DNA of 15,025 bases. Source: an uncultured Clostridium sp. (lineage in GTDB: Bacteria; Bacillota; Clostridia; TANB77; CAG-508). A program made the position numbers and the translations under genes. Positions 1 to 7,387 of the stretch are shown here, one piece after another. The DNA lies in NCBI GenBank assembly GCA_900556865.1, contig USQS01000012.1, forward strand, positions 1 through 15,025, written 5' to 3'. The first letter of the stretch is position 1. Each line of letters begins with the position of its first letter. The notes below the pieces were generated by a model. That model was given only the letters and a program-made list of their open reading frames with translations. It was not told the origin of the DNA and searched no databases.

Positions 1-1879
1 TTGGATAAATTTTCCTATATGCCATAGCAATTGGATCTGTTCTATCTGTTATATAATATTTCATTTCCCCGGTATAGCTATTTATTATTACTTTTATAGA
101 ATTTCTTATATAATTAATTCCTCTTTTTTGACCATTATAAGCAATCTCTGTATATGTAGAATATGGGTAGCTACTAGAAACTGTATAAGCATCTAAAATC
201 CAATAAATATCCCCATTTTCATCTACTACTGTGTATGGACTTTCATCATACACAACATCTGGAAGTGCAAGTTTTGCTCTTTTTATTATATTTCTATTTA
301 TTAAAACTTTGCTTTCAGATGTTACCGAACTTGCAAATGCTAAATTCATGTTTTTTTCTTTTATTCCTAAAATTAATCTATCTAAAAATTTTAAAGATAA
401 ACCAGAATTTCCAGCATAATTTGTTTCATATTCTTTCTCACTATCTGCATAATCAAATTCCTTTTTGTTTTTTGCATTAGTTACAACAGTTGTATTAGTT
501 TCTAAACCATAATATATTTGTGGTCTAGAAATTTTTATTTTTTCTTCTTTTCCATTTATGTCATTTTGAATATATTTTATTTCACCATTTTTTAAAGCCT
601 CTGTTGCTGATGTGAAAATCAAGCCATAGCCATGTGTATATTCATATGTTTTACTATTATATGTTCTTGCATTATTTACAATTTCTCTTGGAGATGAGTA
701 AACCAAATTATTTTTTCCATCTATATTATAATTTAAAATTTTTGCTGTTTTATATGTATAATATCCTGTTCCTTTTTGGCTTTCTTCTAATGTTTCTAAA
801 ACATTTTCCTTTGGAATAATGGCTGTATTGTTTATTATTTCTTCATTATTTTTAACCTCATCTACACTTACAGTTCCTGTATAATTTATATTTTGCATAT
901 CACAGTCAATTGCATATGCCTTTTTTGTTGAAGATATATTTTTTTCAATATATATTTTTTCTTTGTCAAACTCATTTGGGTTTACAAATATTAAATCAAA
1001 CAAAAGCATAAAAATAAATAATGCAACTAAATATATTGGAATAATAGCTAAATCTTTTAGTACTTTAGTTTGATTAGCATTTTTCATACTTTTTACAGCT
1101 CTAAATACTGAAATTAAAATAATAATAGCAAGTATATTATACCCCCAATATTTAACCGTACTATCTACAAAACCTGCTCCTGCAAGTTTTATGTTATTAT
1201 CTGTCGTTAAAAAATTATCATAAACAACATCCATTGCACATATACAAATATAAAGCGCAAAACCTACTGCAATAAATTTTATATTTTTATAAAGTGATTG
1301 CATAACTGGACTTTTCTTTAAAGTTTGTCTATCTACTCCATCAAAAAATTTGTTAAGTACAATAACATAATATCCAAAAGAATATAATGTAATTGCAACA
1401 AAAATACCTATAAAATATAATACTATCAGCTTTAACACTGGCTCTATAAACATAAAAAATGATATATCTAAATTAAAAATAGGATCACGTTCTCCAAAAC
1501 CTACTTTACTTATAGCAAGCACTATATTAGATGTATACATATTTGCAACAATTATACTCTCTATTGCAGATACAATAAGTGCAATAGATTTATTTGGAAG
1601 TTTTGGCATTTGCTTTTTTTCTTGGTCAAAAAATGTTTTTAATCCTTTTTTTATTTTTCTTCCTGTAAAATATAGCACTGTATACATAAAAACAAAATTC
1701 ACTATAAGTACTATATATTTTGATATTTGTCTTGTAGTAAATGCTGAAACATATTTTTCTCCGAGTTCTTTATACTCTAAAAAATTTCCTCTTATATTTA
1801 TATAAGTAACCACACTCAATAGTAGTAAAAACAATATTACTAATATTACTCTAATATTTATTTTTTTCTTTTTTTCCAC
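1..1879 (-). CDS. UPF0182 family membrane protein, C-terminus cut by window edge
   Basis: The minus frame is open from a GTG at 1877-1879 to the left edge, giving 626 codons with no stop, so the C-terminal third is missing (family members are usually about 900 residues). I chose the GTG because AGGAGG lies 5 bases upstream of it (1885-1890). The first ~310 residues hold about seven hydrophobic segments, the first at residues 8-27. A large, mostly polar part follows. Family-like landmarks are DPIFNLDISFF near residue 140, SSPREIVNNARTYNS, EYTHGYG, RPQIYYGLETN, SPYTVVDENGDIYWILDAYT and GINYIRNSIKV. UPF0182 (COG1615) has no established function; the topology suggests a multipass membrane anchor with a large outside domain. 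It lies 23 bases after ftsY on the same strand and is probably the last of three co-transcribed genes, although its downstream end is not visible. The family call is from recognition of the conserved blocks and is fairly sure. Confidence 0.88.
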   Translation of the reverse strand, partial: MEKKKKINIRVILVILFLLLLSVVTYINIRGNFLEYKELGEKYVSAFTTRQISKYIVLIVNFVFMYTVLYFTGRKIKKGLKTFFDQEKKQMPKLPNKSIALIVSAIESIIVANMYTSNIVLAISKVGFGERDPIFNLDISFFMFIEPVLKLIVLYFIGIFVAITLYSFGYYVIVLNKFFDGVDRQTLKKSPVMQSLYKNIKFIAVGFALYICICAMDVVYDNFLTTDNNIKLAGAGFVDSTVKYWGYNILAIIILISVFRAVKSMKNANQTKVLKDLAIIPIYLVALFIFMLLFDLIFVNPNEFDKEKIYIEKNISSTKKAYAIDCDMQNINYTGTVSVDEVKNNEEIINNTAIIPKENVLETLEESQKGTGYYTYKTAKILNYNIDGKNNLVYSSPREIVNNARTYNSKTYEYTHGYGLIFTSATEALKNGEIKYIQNDINGKEEKIKISRPQIYYGLETNTTVVTNAKNKKEFDYADSEKEYETNYAGNSGLSLKFLDRLILGIKEKNMNLAFASSVTSESKVLINRNIIKRAKLALPDVVYDESPYTVVDENGDIYWILDAYTVSSSYPYSTYTEIAYNGQKRGINYIRNSIKVIINSYTGEMKYYITDRTDPIAMAYRKIYP

Positions 1880-1902
1880 AGCTTCCTCCTCTCTCCTACT
1901 TC

Positions 1903-2808
1903 TTATATAATTGCCTTTGAAAAATCTTTACTATTAAATATTTCCATGTCGTCAATTTGTTCTCCAACTCCAATAAATTTTACAGGAATTTTATTTTCTT
2001 CTACAATACCAACAACTACTCCACCTTTTGCAGTACCATCTAGTTTTGTAAGCACTAAACCTGTAACTTCAGTTTCCTCTTTAAATGCTTTTACTTGATT
2101 TATTGCATTTTGACCTGTTGTACTATCTATTACAAGTAGTACTTCCTTGTCGCAACCTTCCATCTCTCTTTCTATTACTTTTTTTATTTTACGTAATTCA
2201 TCCATTAGATATTTTTTATTATGCAATCTTCCAGCTGTATCCACTATTAATACATCTGCATTTTGCTCTTTTGTTTTCTTTATTGCTTCATATACAACAG
2301 AAGCAGGGTCATGTCCTTCTTCTTTTTTTACAATTTCACAATTTGCTCTATTTGCCCATATTTCAAGTTGCTCTACAGCAGCTGCTCTAAAAGTATCTGC
2401 TGCTGCAATAACAACACTTTTTCCTTCCTTTTTTAGTCTATTTGCAATTTTACCAATAGAAGTTGTTTTTCCAACTCCATTTACTCCTACAACAAGTATT
2501 ACAGAAGGCTTTGTATCTAATTTAAGAGAATTGTCTACATCATCAAATATTGATTCAATTTCTTCTCTTAAAGCTTGTTTTACATCTTCTTGTTCTTTTA
2601 AATTTTCTCTTTTAATTCGTTTTCTTAAATTGTTAACAATTTTTTGAGATGTATCCATTCCCATATCTGACAAAATAAGCACTTCTTCTAGTTCATCTAA
2701 AAAATCTTCATCAACTTTTCTAAAATTACTAAATACATTATTTATTTTAGAATCAAAAGATTCTTTTGTTTTATTTAAACCTTGTTTTAATTTTTCAAAA
2801 AAACCCAT
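1903..2808 (-). CDS. ftsY: Signal recognition particle receptor FtsY
   Basis: FtsY is the SRP-type GTPase receptor. It docks the ribosome/SRP complex (Ffh plus 4.5S/6S RNA) at the membrane so that nascent membrane proteins reach SecYEG. The protein is 301 residues and is essentially a bare NG core, without the long acidic A domain of the Escherichia coli protein, as is usual in Firmicutes. The N domain covers about residues 1-95. The G domain shows P-loop GVNGVGKTT (108-116), DTFRAAAVEQL (138-148), DTAGR (190-194), TKLDGTAKGG (254-263) and a closing IGVGEQIDDM (279-288). All GTPase motifs look intact. The ATG is 2 bases after the stop of the acyl-CoA synthetase gene, whose last codons carry the AAAGGA-like ribosome site, so translation is probably coupled. 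Very sure. Confidence 0.97.
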   Translation of the reverse strand: MGFFEKLKQGLNKTKESFDSKINNVFSNFRKVDEDFLDELEEVLILSDMGMDTSQKIVNNLRKRIKRENLKEQEDVKQALREEIESIFDDVDNSLKLDTKPSVILVVGVNGVGKTTSIGKIANRLKKEGKSVVIAAADTFRAAAVEQLEIWANRANCEIVKKEEGHDPASVVYEAIKKTKEQNADVLIVDTAGRLHNKKYLMDELRKIKKVIEREMEGCDKEVLLVIDSTTGQNAINQVKAFKEETEVTGLVLTKLDGTAKGGVVVGIVEENKIPVKFIGVGEQIDDMEIFNSKDFSKAII

Positions 2809-2810
2809 TT

Positions 2811-4670
2811 TTAATCACAATCCTTTTCTAGTTCTTTATACCTTTTTATTTTCATAGTAGAGCTTTTTTCAAATTCGCCTTCTTTAATTTCTAATTTCTT
2901 TACTGCTTTAAATGATTCAAGTTTTTTATTTTCTTCTTTTATTTTTTTCCATATAATTTCATGTATTTCTTCTTTAGTTTTTTCTCCATATTTCTCTTTT
3001 ATTTTGTTAAAATCTGGAATTACTCTTGCAGTAATAATTAACTCTTTTTCTTCTCTTTTACTATTTTTTTCTGGCTTTTTACCATAAACCATAACTTCTT
3101 TTATTTCTTCTATTTTATCTAACAACATCTCTATTTCTTCTGGATAAATATTTTTTCCATTTTGTGTTACAATTACATTTTTACTTCTTCCTGTTATAAA
3201 AATATATCCATCTTTATCCATATATCCAACATCTCCAGAATGAAAATAGCCATCACTATCTATAGCTTTTTTTGTTTCTTCTTCATTTTCATAATAGCCT
3301 ATCATTAAAGTTGGACTTTTGATTAGAATTTCTCCTTCTCCATTTTCGTTTGGATTATTTATTTTAATATCTGCTTGAACAATAGGTTTTCCTACAGAAC
3401 CAATACATGGTTTATATTCTGGCGTTAAAGCTGCAATAGGCGCTGTTTCAGTTAAACCATACCCTTGTAAAAAAGTTATTCCAACCCCATCTAGCCAATC
3501 TCCAACTTTTCTATCTATTGGTGCAGCTGCAGAAACAATTATTCTTAATTTTCCACCCAAATTTTCATATATATCTTTAAAAACTTTTCTTTTAATATCA
3601 ATTCCTGTTGTTTTTAATGCATTTGTAACATTTATCATTGATTTTACAATTTTATCTTTTTTGCTTTCTACTATTTTTTCATTTATTTTTTTATATAAGT
3701 TTTCTACTAATAATGGAACTGTTAAAATTGCAGTTGGGCTTGCCTCTTGTAAATTTGGAACAATGTATCTTAAGCCTTCACATATAGCAATAGAAGCTCC
3801 TTGTGATATTGGGTATAGAAAACCAATCGTAGATTCATAGCAATGATGAAGTGGTAATACCGAAAATAGCCTGTCTGAAGGATATAATTTTACATATGCA
3901 GTAACGGCATTTATGTTTTCTGCTAAATTTCTATTATTTAACATAACTCCTTTTGCTTGTGATGTTGTTCCAGATGTGAAAAACAATATTTTAAATTCTT
4001 CTGGGTCTATTTCAATTTGGTTAAAACTCTCATCTCCTGATGAAATTAATTTTTTTCCAGTATCTATTAAAAACTCTAAACCAACATCTTTTCCATCTAA
4101 CTTTTTGTCTGACTTCATTTCTATAAAATATTCTACTTCTGGTACTTTTTCTTTTATTTCTCTTATATCATTTGCTTTTTTAGAAGAATAAATAACTGCT
4201 GTTGCCTTTGACCTTTTTATAATATTTTCTAGCTCATTTACAGGTAATTCTCTATCTGTAGGTACTGCAATTCCAACACCACAAAGCATTGCCATGTAAG
4301 ATACATACCAACCATATTGTGTTTCTCCAACAATTACAACTCTTTTATCTTTTAAATTTAACATCTTTATTAAAGATGTTCCTAAAGCCCATATGTCATT
4401 TTTAAATTCTGAATATGTAATTATTTTGTATGCTTCTTTATGCGATGGTTTTTCTAGTATGCAATCTTCTTTTGGGTATTTTTTAACACTTTCCAAAAAA
4501 GCTTCTTTTATTGTTTTATAGTTTGTTTTATCTTCATAAGGTGTATTTCTTTTTTGTTTTGTATTCTTTTTTTGTAATTTTTCATAATCTATTTCTTCTA
4601 ATTCATTCATAACATCCATTTTCATTTTATTAAATTTTATTTTTGGCATTTTAAAATCTATTATACTCAT
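2811..4670 (-). CDS. Long-chain acyl-CoA synthetase-like AMP-forming ligase
   Basis: This 619-residue protein belongs to the ANL (acyl-adenylate forming) superfamily. Such enzymes activate a carboxylic acid with ATP to an acyl-AMP and then usually transfer it to coenzyme A. Visible motifs are the P-loop-like FFTSGTTSQAKGVML (230-244), GYGLTETAP (403-411), YFHSGDVGYMDKDGYIFITG (475-494) and the hinge region RSKNVIVTQNGKNIYPEEIE (495-514). The long form with a LEEIDY-type N-terminus and the GKNIYPEEIE block favour a long-chain fatty acid (FadD/Lcf-type) ligase. The substrate cannot be fixed from sequence, and an acyl-ACP or acyl-adenylate role is possible. The start at 4670 has GGAGG 13 bases upstream, a rather long spacing. 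It is the first gene of an operon with ftsY (2-base gap). A FadD-type ligase next to ftsY suggests constitutive lipid or membrane metabolism; this is inference. Confidence 0.92.
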   Translation of the reverse strand: MSIIDFKMPKIKFNKMKMDVMNELEEIDYEKLQKKNTKQKRNTPYEDKTNYKTIKEAFLESVKKYPKEDCILEKPSHKEAYKIITYSEFKNDIWALGTSLIKMLNLKDKRVVIVGETQYGWYVSYMAMLCGVGIAVPTDRELPVNELENIIKRSKATAVIYSSKKANDIREIKEKVPEVEYFIEMKSDKKLDGKDVGLEFLIDTGKKLISSGDESFNQIEIDPEEFKILFFTSGTTSQAKGVMLNNRNLAENINAVTAYVKLYPSDRLFSVLPLHHCYESTIGFLYPISQGASIAICEGLRYIVPNLQEASPTAILTVPLLVENLYKKINEKIVESKKDKIVKSMINVTNALKTTGIDIKRKVFKDIYENLGGKLRIIVSAAAPIDRKVGDWLDGVGITFLQGYGLTETAPIAALTPEYKPCIGSVGKPIVQADIKINNPNENGEGEILIKSPTLMIGYYENEEETKKAIDSDGYFHSGDVGYMDKDGYIFITGRSKNVIVTQNGKNIYPEEIEMLLDKIEEIKEVMVYGKKPEKNSKREEKELIITARVIPDFNKIKEKYGEKTKEEIHEIIWKKIKEENKKLESFKAVKKLEIKEGEFEKSSTMKIKRYKELEKDCD

Positions 4671-4768
4671 ATATTACTTATTCCCTCCTAAAGTACAACC
4701 CCTCTTAAAAATTTTATAACTTTTTAAGGTTTCTATTTTCAAACCGTACATAATATTTTTTCCATAGT

Positions 4769-4797
4769 ATTTTATCACATTTTCAATTTATTTGCAA
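4769..4797 (-). promoter_or_regulatory. Sigma-A-type promoter for the acyl-CoA synthetase-ftsY operon
   Basis: On the minus strand TTGCAA (4792-4797) is followed after exactly 17 bases by TAAAAT (4769-4774), with TGTG shortly before the -10. It would give a 5' leader of about 90 bases before the ATG at 4670. The -35 matches consensus at 4 of 6 positions and the -10 at 5 of 6. It is the best promoter found upstream of this operon. Confidence 0.55.
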
Positions 4798-4874
4798 TCC
4801 CTATATTTCTTTTGTGTATGAATAATTTATGATATGATCACCCTATAAAATTAACTTATGAAAAGTTCACCCTG

Positions 4875-4883
4875 TGATATAAT
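4875..4883 (+). promoter_or_regulatory. Possible extended -10 promoter facing agrA
   Basis: The plus strand reads TGATATAAT, a perfect TGn-TATAAT extended -10. There is no good -35 at 16-18 bases. The heptamer TCACCCT occurs twice just upstream, at 4838-4844 and 4867-4873, which could be an operator. A transcript from here would have a leader of about 340 bases before agrA or would be a separate RNA. AT-rich DNA yields such matches by chance, so confidence is low. Confidence 0.25.
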
Positions 4884-4961
4884 GAAATATTGAAACAATG
4901 ATAAATAATAAAAAACATTAATAATAGAAAAATATTTTTATTTTATCTTGATCTTTTAGGT

Positions 4962-4993
4962 TAATTTATTTTTTCTTAATAAAAAATAAATTA
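4962..4993. repeat. AT-only perfect inverted repeat, 13-base arms
   Basis: The arm TAATTTATTTTTT (4962-4974) is exactly complementary to AAAAAATAAATTA (4981-4993), with a 6-base loop CTTAAT. No G or C lies in the arms and no T run follows on the plus strand, so it is not a convincing terminator. It may be a cruciform, a protein-binding palindrome or a chance product of base composition. Confidence 0.5.
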
Positions 4994-5076
4994 GCAACTT
5001 GTATATTTTTTGGTAAATTTTTACAATTTTCAACTTTTCGTTTTCAAATTAAATTATTTATTTCATCTTTAAAAAC

Positions 5077-5097
5077 CATAGTTAGTACACAGTTGTG
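5077..5097 (+). promoter_or_regulatory. Putative LytTR regulator binding repeats
   Basis: Two related nonamers, ATAGTTAGT (5078-5086) and ACAGTTGTG (5089-5097), lie in direct orientation 11 bases apart. They sit about 20 bases upstream of a good -35 box. AgrA-type LytTR regulators bind direct nonamers resembling ACAGTTAAG placed just upstream of the promoter, although usually spaced about 21 bases centre to centre, so the spacing is not canonical. A third relative of the first repeat, CATAGTGAG (5151-5159), lies just downstream of the -10. This would fit autoregulation by the adjacent agrA-like product. This is inference from position and half-site similarity. Confidence 0.35.
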
Positions 5098-5116
5098 TCC
5101 CTAGAAAATTCTGATA

Positions 5117-5145
5117 TTGACTTTTTTAAAGTTTTGTTCTATCAT
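5117..5145 (+). promoter_or_regulatory. Promoter of the agrA-agrC-like operon
   Basis: TTGACT (5117-5122) and TATCAT (5140-5145) are separated by 17 bases and each matches consensus at 5 of 6 positions. This places the transcript start near 5152 and gives a leader of about 80 bases before the ATG at 5232. It is among the best promoter matches in the window. The strong match would suit basal expression of the sensor and regulator. Confidence 0.6.
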
Positions 5146-5163
5146 AAAAACATAGTGAGATTT

Positions 5164-5203
5164 TTTTACATTTTTTTCCAAAAGAATTGAATGTAAAATT
5201 TTT
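5164..5203 (+). promoter_or_regulatory. Leader hairpin before the agrA-like start
   Basis: TTTTACATT (5164-5172) pairs perfectly with AATGTAAAA (5190-5198) across a 17-base loop and is followed by TTTTT. It lies between the promoter and the Shine-Dalgarno AAGGAGG (5215-5221). It could act as a weak terminator or attenuator in the leader. The stem has only two G-C pairs, so stability is poor. Confidence 0.25.
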
Positions 5204-5231
5204 CCATCTTATTTAAGGAGGATAAAAAAAT

Positions 5232-5951
5232 ATGTTTAATTTTGTATTATGTGATGATAATATTGATACTTTAAATAAACTATCTTACATGTTTGAAACT
5301 ATATTTATAAAAAATAACCTAAAAGCGCAAATTGCTTTTAAATCTACAAAAGATTCTGAAATACTTAAATATGTGAATCAGAACCGTTTTGATGCAATAG
5401 TTTTGGATATAAGTTTGCATGGTAAATTAACAGGATTACAAATTGCAGAAAAAATTAGGAGCCAAAACAAAGATTGTTTTATAATCTTTACAACTGGTCA
5501 TTCTGAATATGTATTTATGGCTTATAAATACAAAACATTTGATTATCTTTGTAAGCCTATACTTCAAGATCGTTTAGAAGAAACTGTTTTAAGACTACAA
5601 GATGATATAAAAAATAGAGCTTCTAGAAAAAAATATGTAAAAATAGATGATAAAAACACTTTCATAGATGCTACAGAAATTCAATATATAAAACGTGATG
5701 GTATGAAAATTATATTTCATACAACATCTGGAGATATTGATACTTACAGCTCTTTTAACAAATTACAAAATAGACTTCCAAATAATTTTGTAAGATGCCA
5801 TAAGTCTTTTATTGCTAATATTAACAATATTATAAAATTTGAACCTGAACATAATAAAATTCTTTTTACAAATAACCAAAAATGTGATGTAGGTCCTAAA
5901 TACAAAAACAATTTTATGGAGGCGATTGAATACTATGGAAATATTAAATAA
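5232..5951 (+). CDS. AgrA-like LytTR response regulator
   Basis: This 239-residue protein is a two-domain response regulator. The receiver domain (about 1-120) shows the acidic pair D8-D9, the phospho-acceptor D59 in IVLDIS, T87/T88 in FTTGH and the conserved K108 in CKPI. The C-terminal LytTR DNA-binding domain (about 132-235) shows VKIDDKNTFIDATEIQYIK, then RCHKSFIANINNI. This is the AgrA/ComE class, which binds direct repeats as a dimer after phosphorylation by a cognate kinase of the HPK10 type. The ATG has AAGGAGG 10 bases upstream. The last codons overlap the start of the kinase gene, so the two are co-translated partners. The agrB and agrD genes that face it make AgrA the best name, although order and orientation differ from staphylococci. 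Function sure; the exact target genes are unknown. Confidence 0.92.
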   Translation: MFNFVLCDDNIDTLNKLSYMFETIFIKNNLKAQIAFKSTKDSEILKYVNQNRFDAIVLDISLHGKLTGLQIAEKIRSQNKDCFIIFTTGHSEYVFMAYKYKTFDYLCKPILQDRLEETVLRLQDDIKNRASRKKYVKIDDKNTFIDATEIQYIKRDGMKIIFHTTSGDIDTYSSFNKLQNRLPNNFVRCHKSFIANINNIIKFEPEHNKILFTNNQKCDVGPKYKNNFMEAIEYYGNIK

Positions 5952-7281
5952 TATATGGGTTTTGCTAACAACAGAAAGTGAAATTTTGACCAAAATAATT
6001 TCTTCTCCAACCGCAATTATTGAATTATGGTTAGATTTTTTGCTTTTTACATCAATATTAAAAATAAGTTATAAAAAATCAGAAAAATGGATTTATATTT
6101 TAAGTTTATCTTTAATTTCACTAATTTCTGAATTTTTTGTACAACAGCCATTTAATCTTTTTGTAAATTATCCTTTAAAATTTATTGCAATAAAACATAT
6201 TTTTAAACAAAAGAATCTAAAAACCTTATTAGCAGTAATTATTCCAACTATAATTTTTGCTTTAGTTGGTACTTTAATACTAAATCCATTTTTAACTTTT
6301 TTACATATAGATTATTTGCAAACGCAAAATATTCCTATATATAGAATACTTTACTTATTTATATTTTATATTATAATTTTATCAATTCTTATATTTATAA
6401 AATTGAAAAATCTAAAATTAAATGTTTTAGAAGAATTTTCAAAAGATAATAATAGGCTAATTACCTTAAATATTATATTTGGATTTTTAATAATATGTAT
6501 ACAATCTGTTTTAACTGTTTATTATGTTAGTATAGTACCTGTTCTAATAACACTTTTAAACTTTGTATCTTTATTTTTATACTTTTTTATAAGTCTTTTC
6601 AGTTTAAAAAAGACAATGAAACTACAATTAACAACTGCTGAATTAGAAAATGCTGAACATTATAACAATTCTTTATCTGTTTTATATGATAATGTAAAAG
6701 CTTTTAAACATGATTTTGATAATATGGTGTTTACAATAGGTGGTTTTGTAGATACAAATGATTTAGATGGATTAAAAAAATACTATAAAGATTTAGTAAA
6801 AGATTGCCAACATGTTAATAGTATTGCTTTATTAAACCCAAATGTTATAAATAATGGTGGTATTTATAACTTACTTATGACTAAATATAAAAAAGCACAA
6901 GAACTACAAGTTAAAATTGATTTAGAAATTTTCTTTGATTTTACCAAACTACATATGCCTATTTATGAGTTTGCTAGAATTCTTGGTATATTAATTGATA
7001 ATGCAATTGAAGCTGCAAATGAAACTTTAGCTAAAAATGTTAAAATTCTAATTAGAAATTCTGTAAACACAAATACACAAATAATTTGTATTAGTAATAC
7101 TTACCCAAATAAGGAAGTAGATATAAACAAAATTTTTGAAAAAGGTATTTCAGAAAAAGAAAATCATCAAGGTATGGGATTATGGGAGGTTAAGCAAATT
7201 CTTTCTAAAAATAATAATATTAATTTAATTACTAATAAAGATGAAAAATATTTTAAACAACAACTAGAAATTTATTATTAA
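5935..7281 (+). CDS. AgrC-like sensor histidine kinase (HPK10 type)
   Basis: With the ATG at 5935 the protein has 448 residues and overlaps the regulator gene by 17 bases. An in-frame TTG at 5926 would add three residues, but GGAGG (5918-5922) is only 3 bases before it, while it is 12 bases before the ATG; the ATG is preferred. The N-terminal ~225 residues hold about six hydrophobic segments, the membrane sensor. The cytoplasmic part has the phospho-acceptor H259 in AFKHDFDN, the N-box ILIDNAIEAA (352-361) and G-box GMGLWEVKQI (413-422) of a GHKL ATPase. This is the AgrC/FsrC architecture, which binds a cyclic peptide pheromone and phosphorylates a LytTR regulator. Its pheromone is presumably the AgrD peptide encoded just downstream on the other strand. 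Family assignment is sure; the cognate ligand is inferred from proximity. Confidence 0.92.
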   Translation: MEILNNIWVLLTTESEILTKIISSPTAIIELWLDFLLFTSILKISYKKSEKWIYILSLSLISLISEFFVQQPFNLFVNYPLKFIAIKHIFKQKNLKTLLAVIIPTIIFALVGTLILNPFLTFLHIDYLQTQNIPIYRILYLFIFYIIILSILIFIKLKNLKLNVLEEFSKDNNRLITLNIIFGFLIICIQSVLTVYYVSIVPVLITLLNFVSLFLYFFISLFSLKKTMKLQLTTAELENAEHYNNSLSVLYDNVKAFKHDFDNMVFTIGGFVDTNDLDGLKKYYKDLVKDCQHVNSIALLNPNVINNGGIYNLLMTKYKKAQELQVKIDLEIFFDFTKLHMPIYEFARILGILIDNAIEAANETLAKNVKILIRNSVNTNTQIICISNTYPNKEVDINKIFEKGISEKENHQGMGLWEVKQILSKNNNINLITNKDEKYFKQQLEIYY

Positions 7282-7300
7282 TAACTATATTTAATTATTA

Positions 7301-7342
7301 GAAAATGACGTGATCGAATTTTAATTCAATCATGTCATTTTC
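7301..7342. terminator. Bidirectional hairpin between agrC-like and agrD genes
   Basis: GAAAATGAC (7301-7309) pairs perfectly with GTCATTTTC (7334-7342). The stem continues inward through a G-T pair, four pairs, one C-A mismatch and four more pairs to a 4-base loop near 7320-7323. The arms begin GAAAA and end TTTTC, so it can serve both converging transcripts. The T runs after it are short in both directions. It lies 20 bases after the kinase stop and 45 bases after the agrD stop. Confidence 0.7.
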
Positions 7343-7347
7343 TTACC

Positions 7348-7367
7348 AAAGTATAATAAAGTATAAT
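7348..7367. repeat. Tandem decamer AAAGTATAAT, two copies
   Basis: The ten-base unit AAAGTATAAT occurs at 7348-7357 and again immediately at 7358-7367 on the plus strand. It lies between the shared terminator and the end of agrD. Each copy contains a perfect TATAAT, but no -35 is evident at suitable distance. The repeat may be a chance product of composition or a binding site with one-helical-turn spacing. Confidence 0.45.
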
Positions 7368-7387
7368 ATTAATTAGAACCTACTAAA

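Larger units (their letters stand above)
4671..5231. other. Gene-free divergent regulatory region
   Basis: About 560 bases without a convincing gene separate the leftward acyl-CoA synthetase operon from the rightward agrA-like gene. I checked all frames for short genes with a Shine-Dalgarno and found none. The stretch is extremely AT-rich. It contains a minus-strand promoter (4769-4797), a weaker plus-strand extended -10 (4875-4883), a 13-base AT inverted repeat (4962-4993), repeats plus a good plus-strand promoter (5077-5145), and a leader hairpin before the agrA start. The unusual length compared with all other gaps in the window, most under 200 bases, suggests it is mainly regulatory. A small non-coding RNA starting near 4890 cannot be excluded. 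Confidence 0.6.

Noticed and set aside
231..819. Short plus-strand open frames within 231-819
   Set aside because: They lie antisense to the UPF0182 gene, have no ribosome sites and show low-complexity F/L/Y-rich translations typical of shadows of AT-rich genes.
2085..2647. Plus-strand open frames over ftsY of 101 and 166 residues
   Set aside because: They mirror the strong minus-strand ftsY gene; no Shine-Dalgarno, no family resemblance.
4704..4728. Inverted repeat CTTAAAAA/TTTTTAAG in the acyl-CoA synthetase leader
   Set aside because: Only 8 AT-dominated pairs with a 9-base loop and no T run in the transcribed (minus) direction, so not a convincing attenuator.
5926..5934. TTG start that would extend the AgrC-like kinase by three residues
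   Set aside because: The ribosome site GGAGG ends only 3 bases before it; the ATG at 5935 is the better start.
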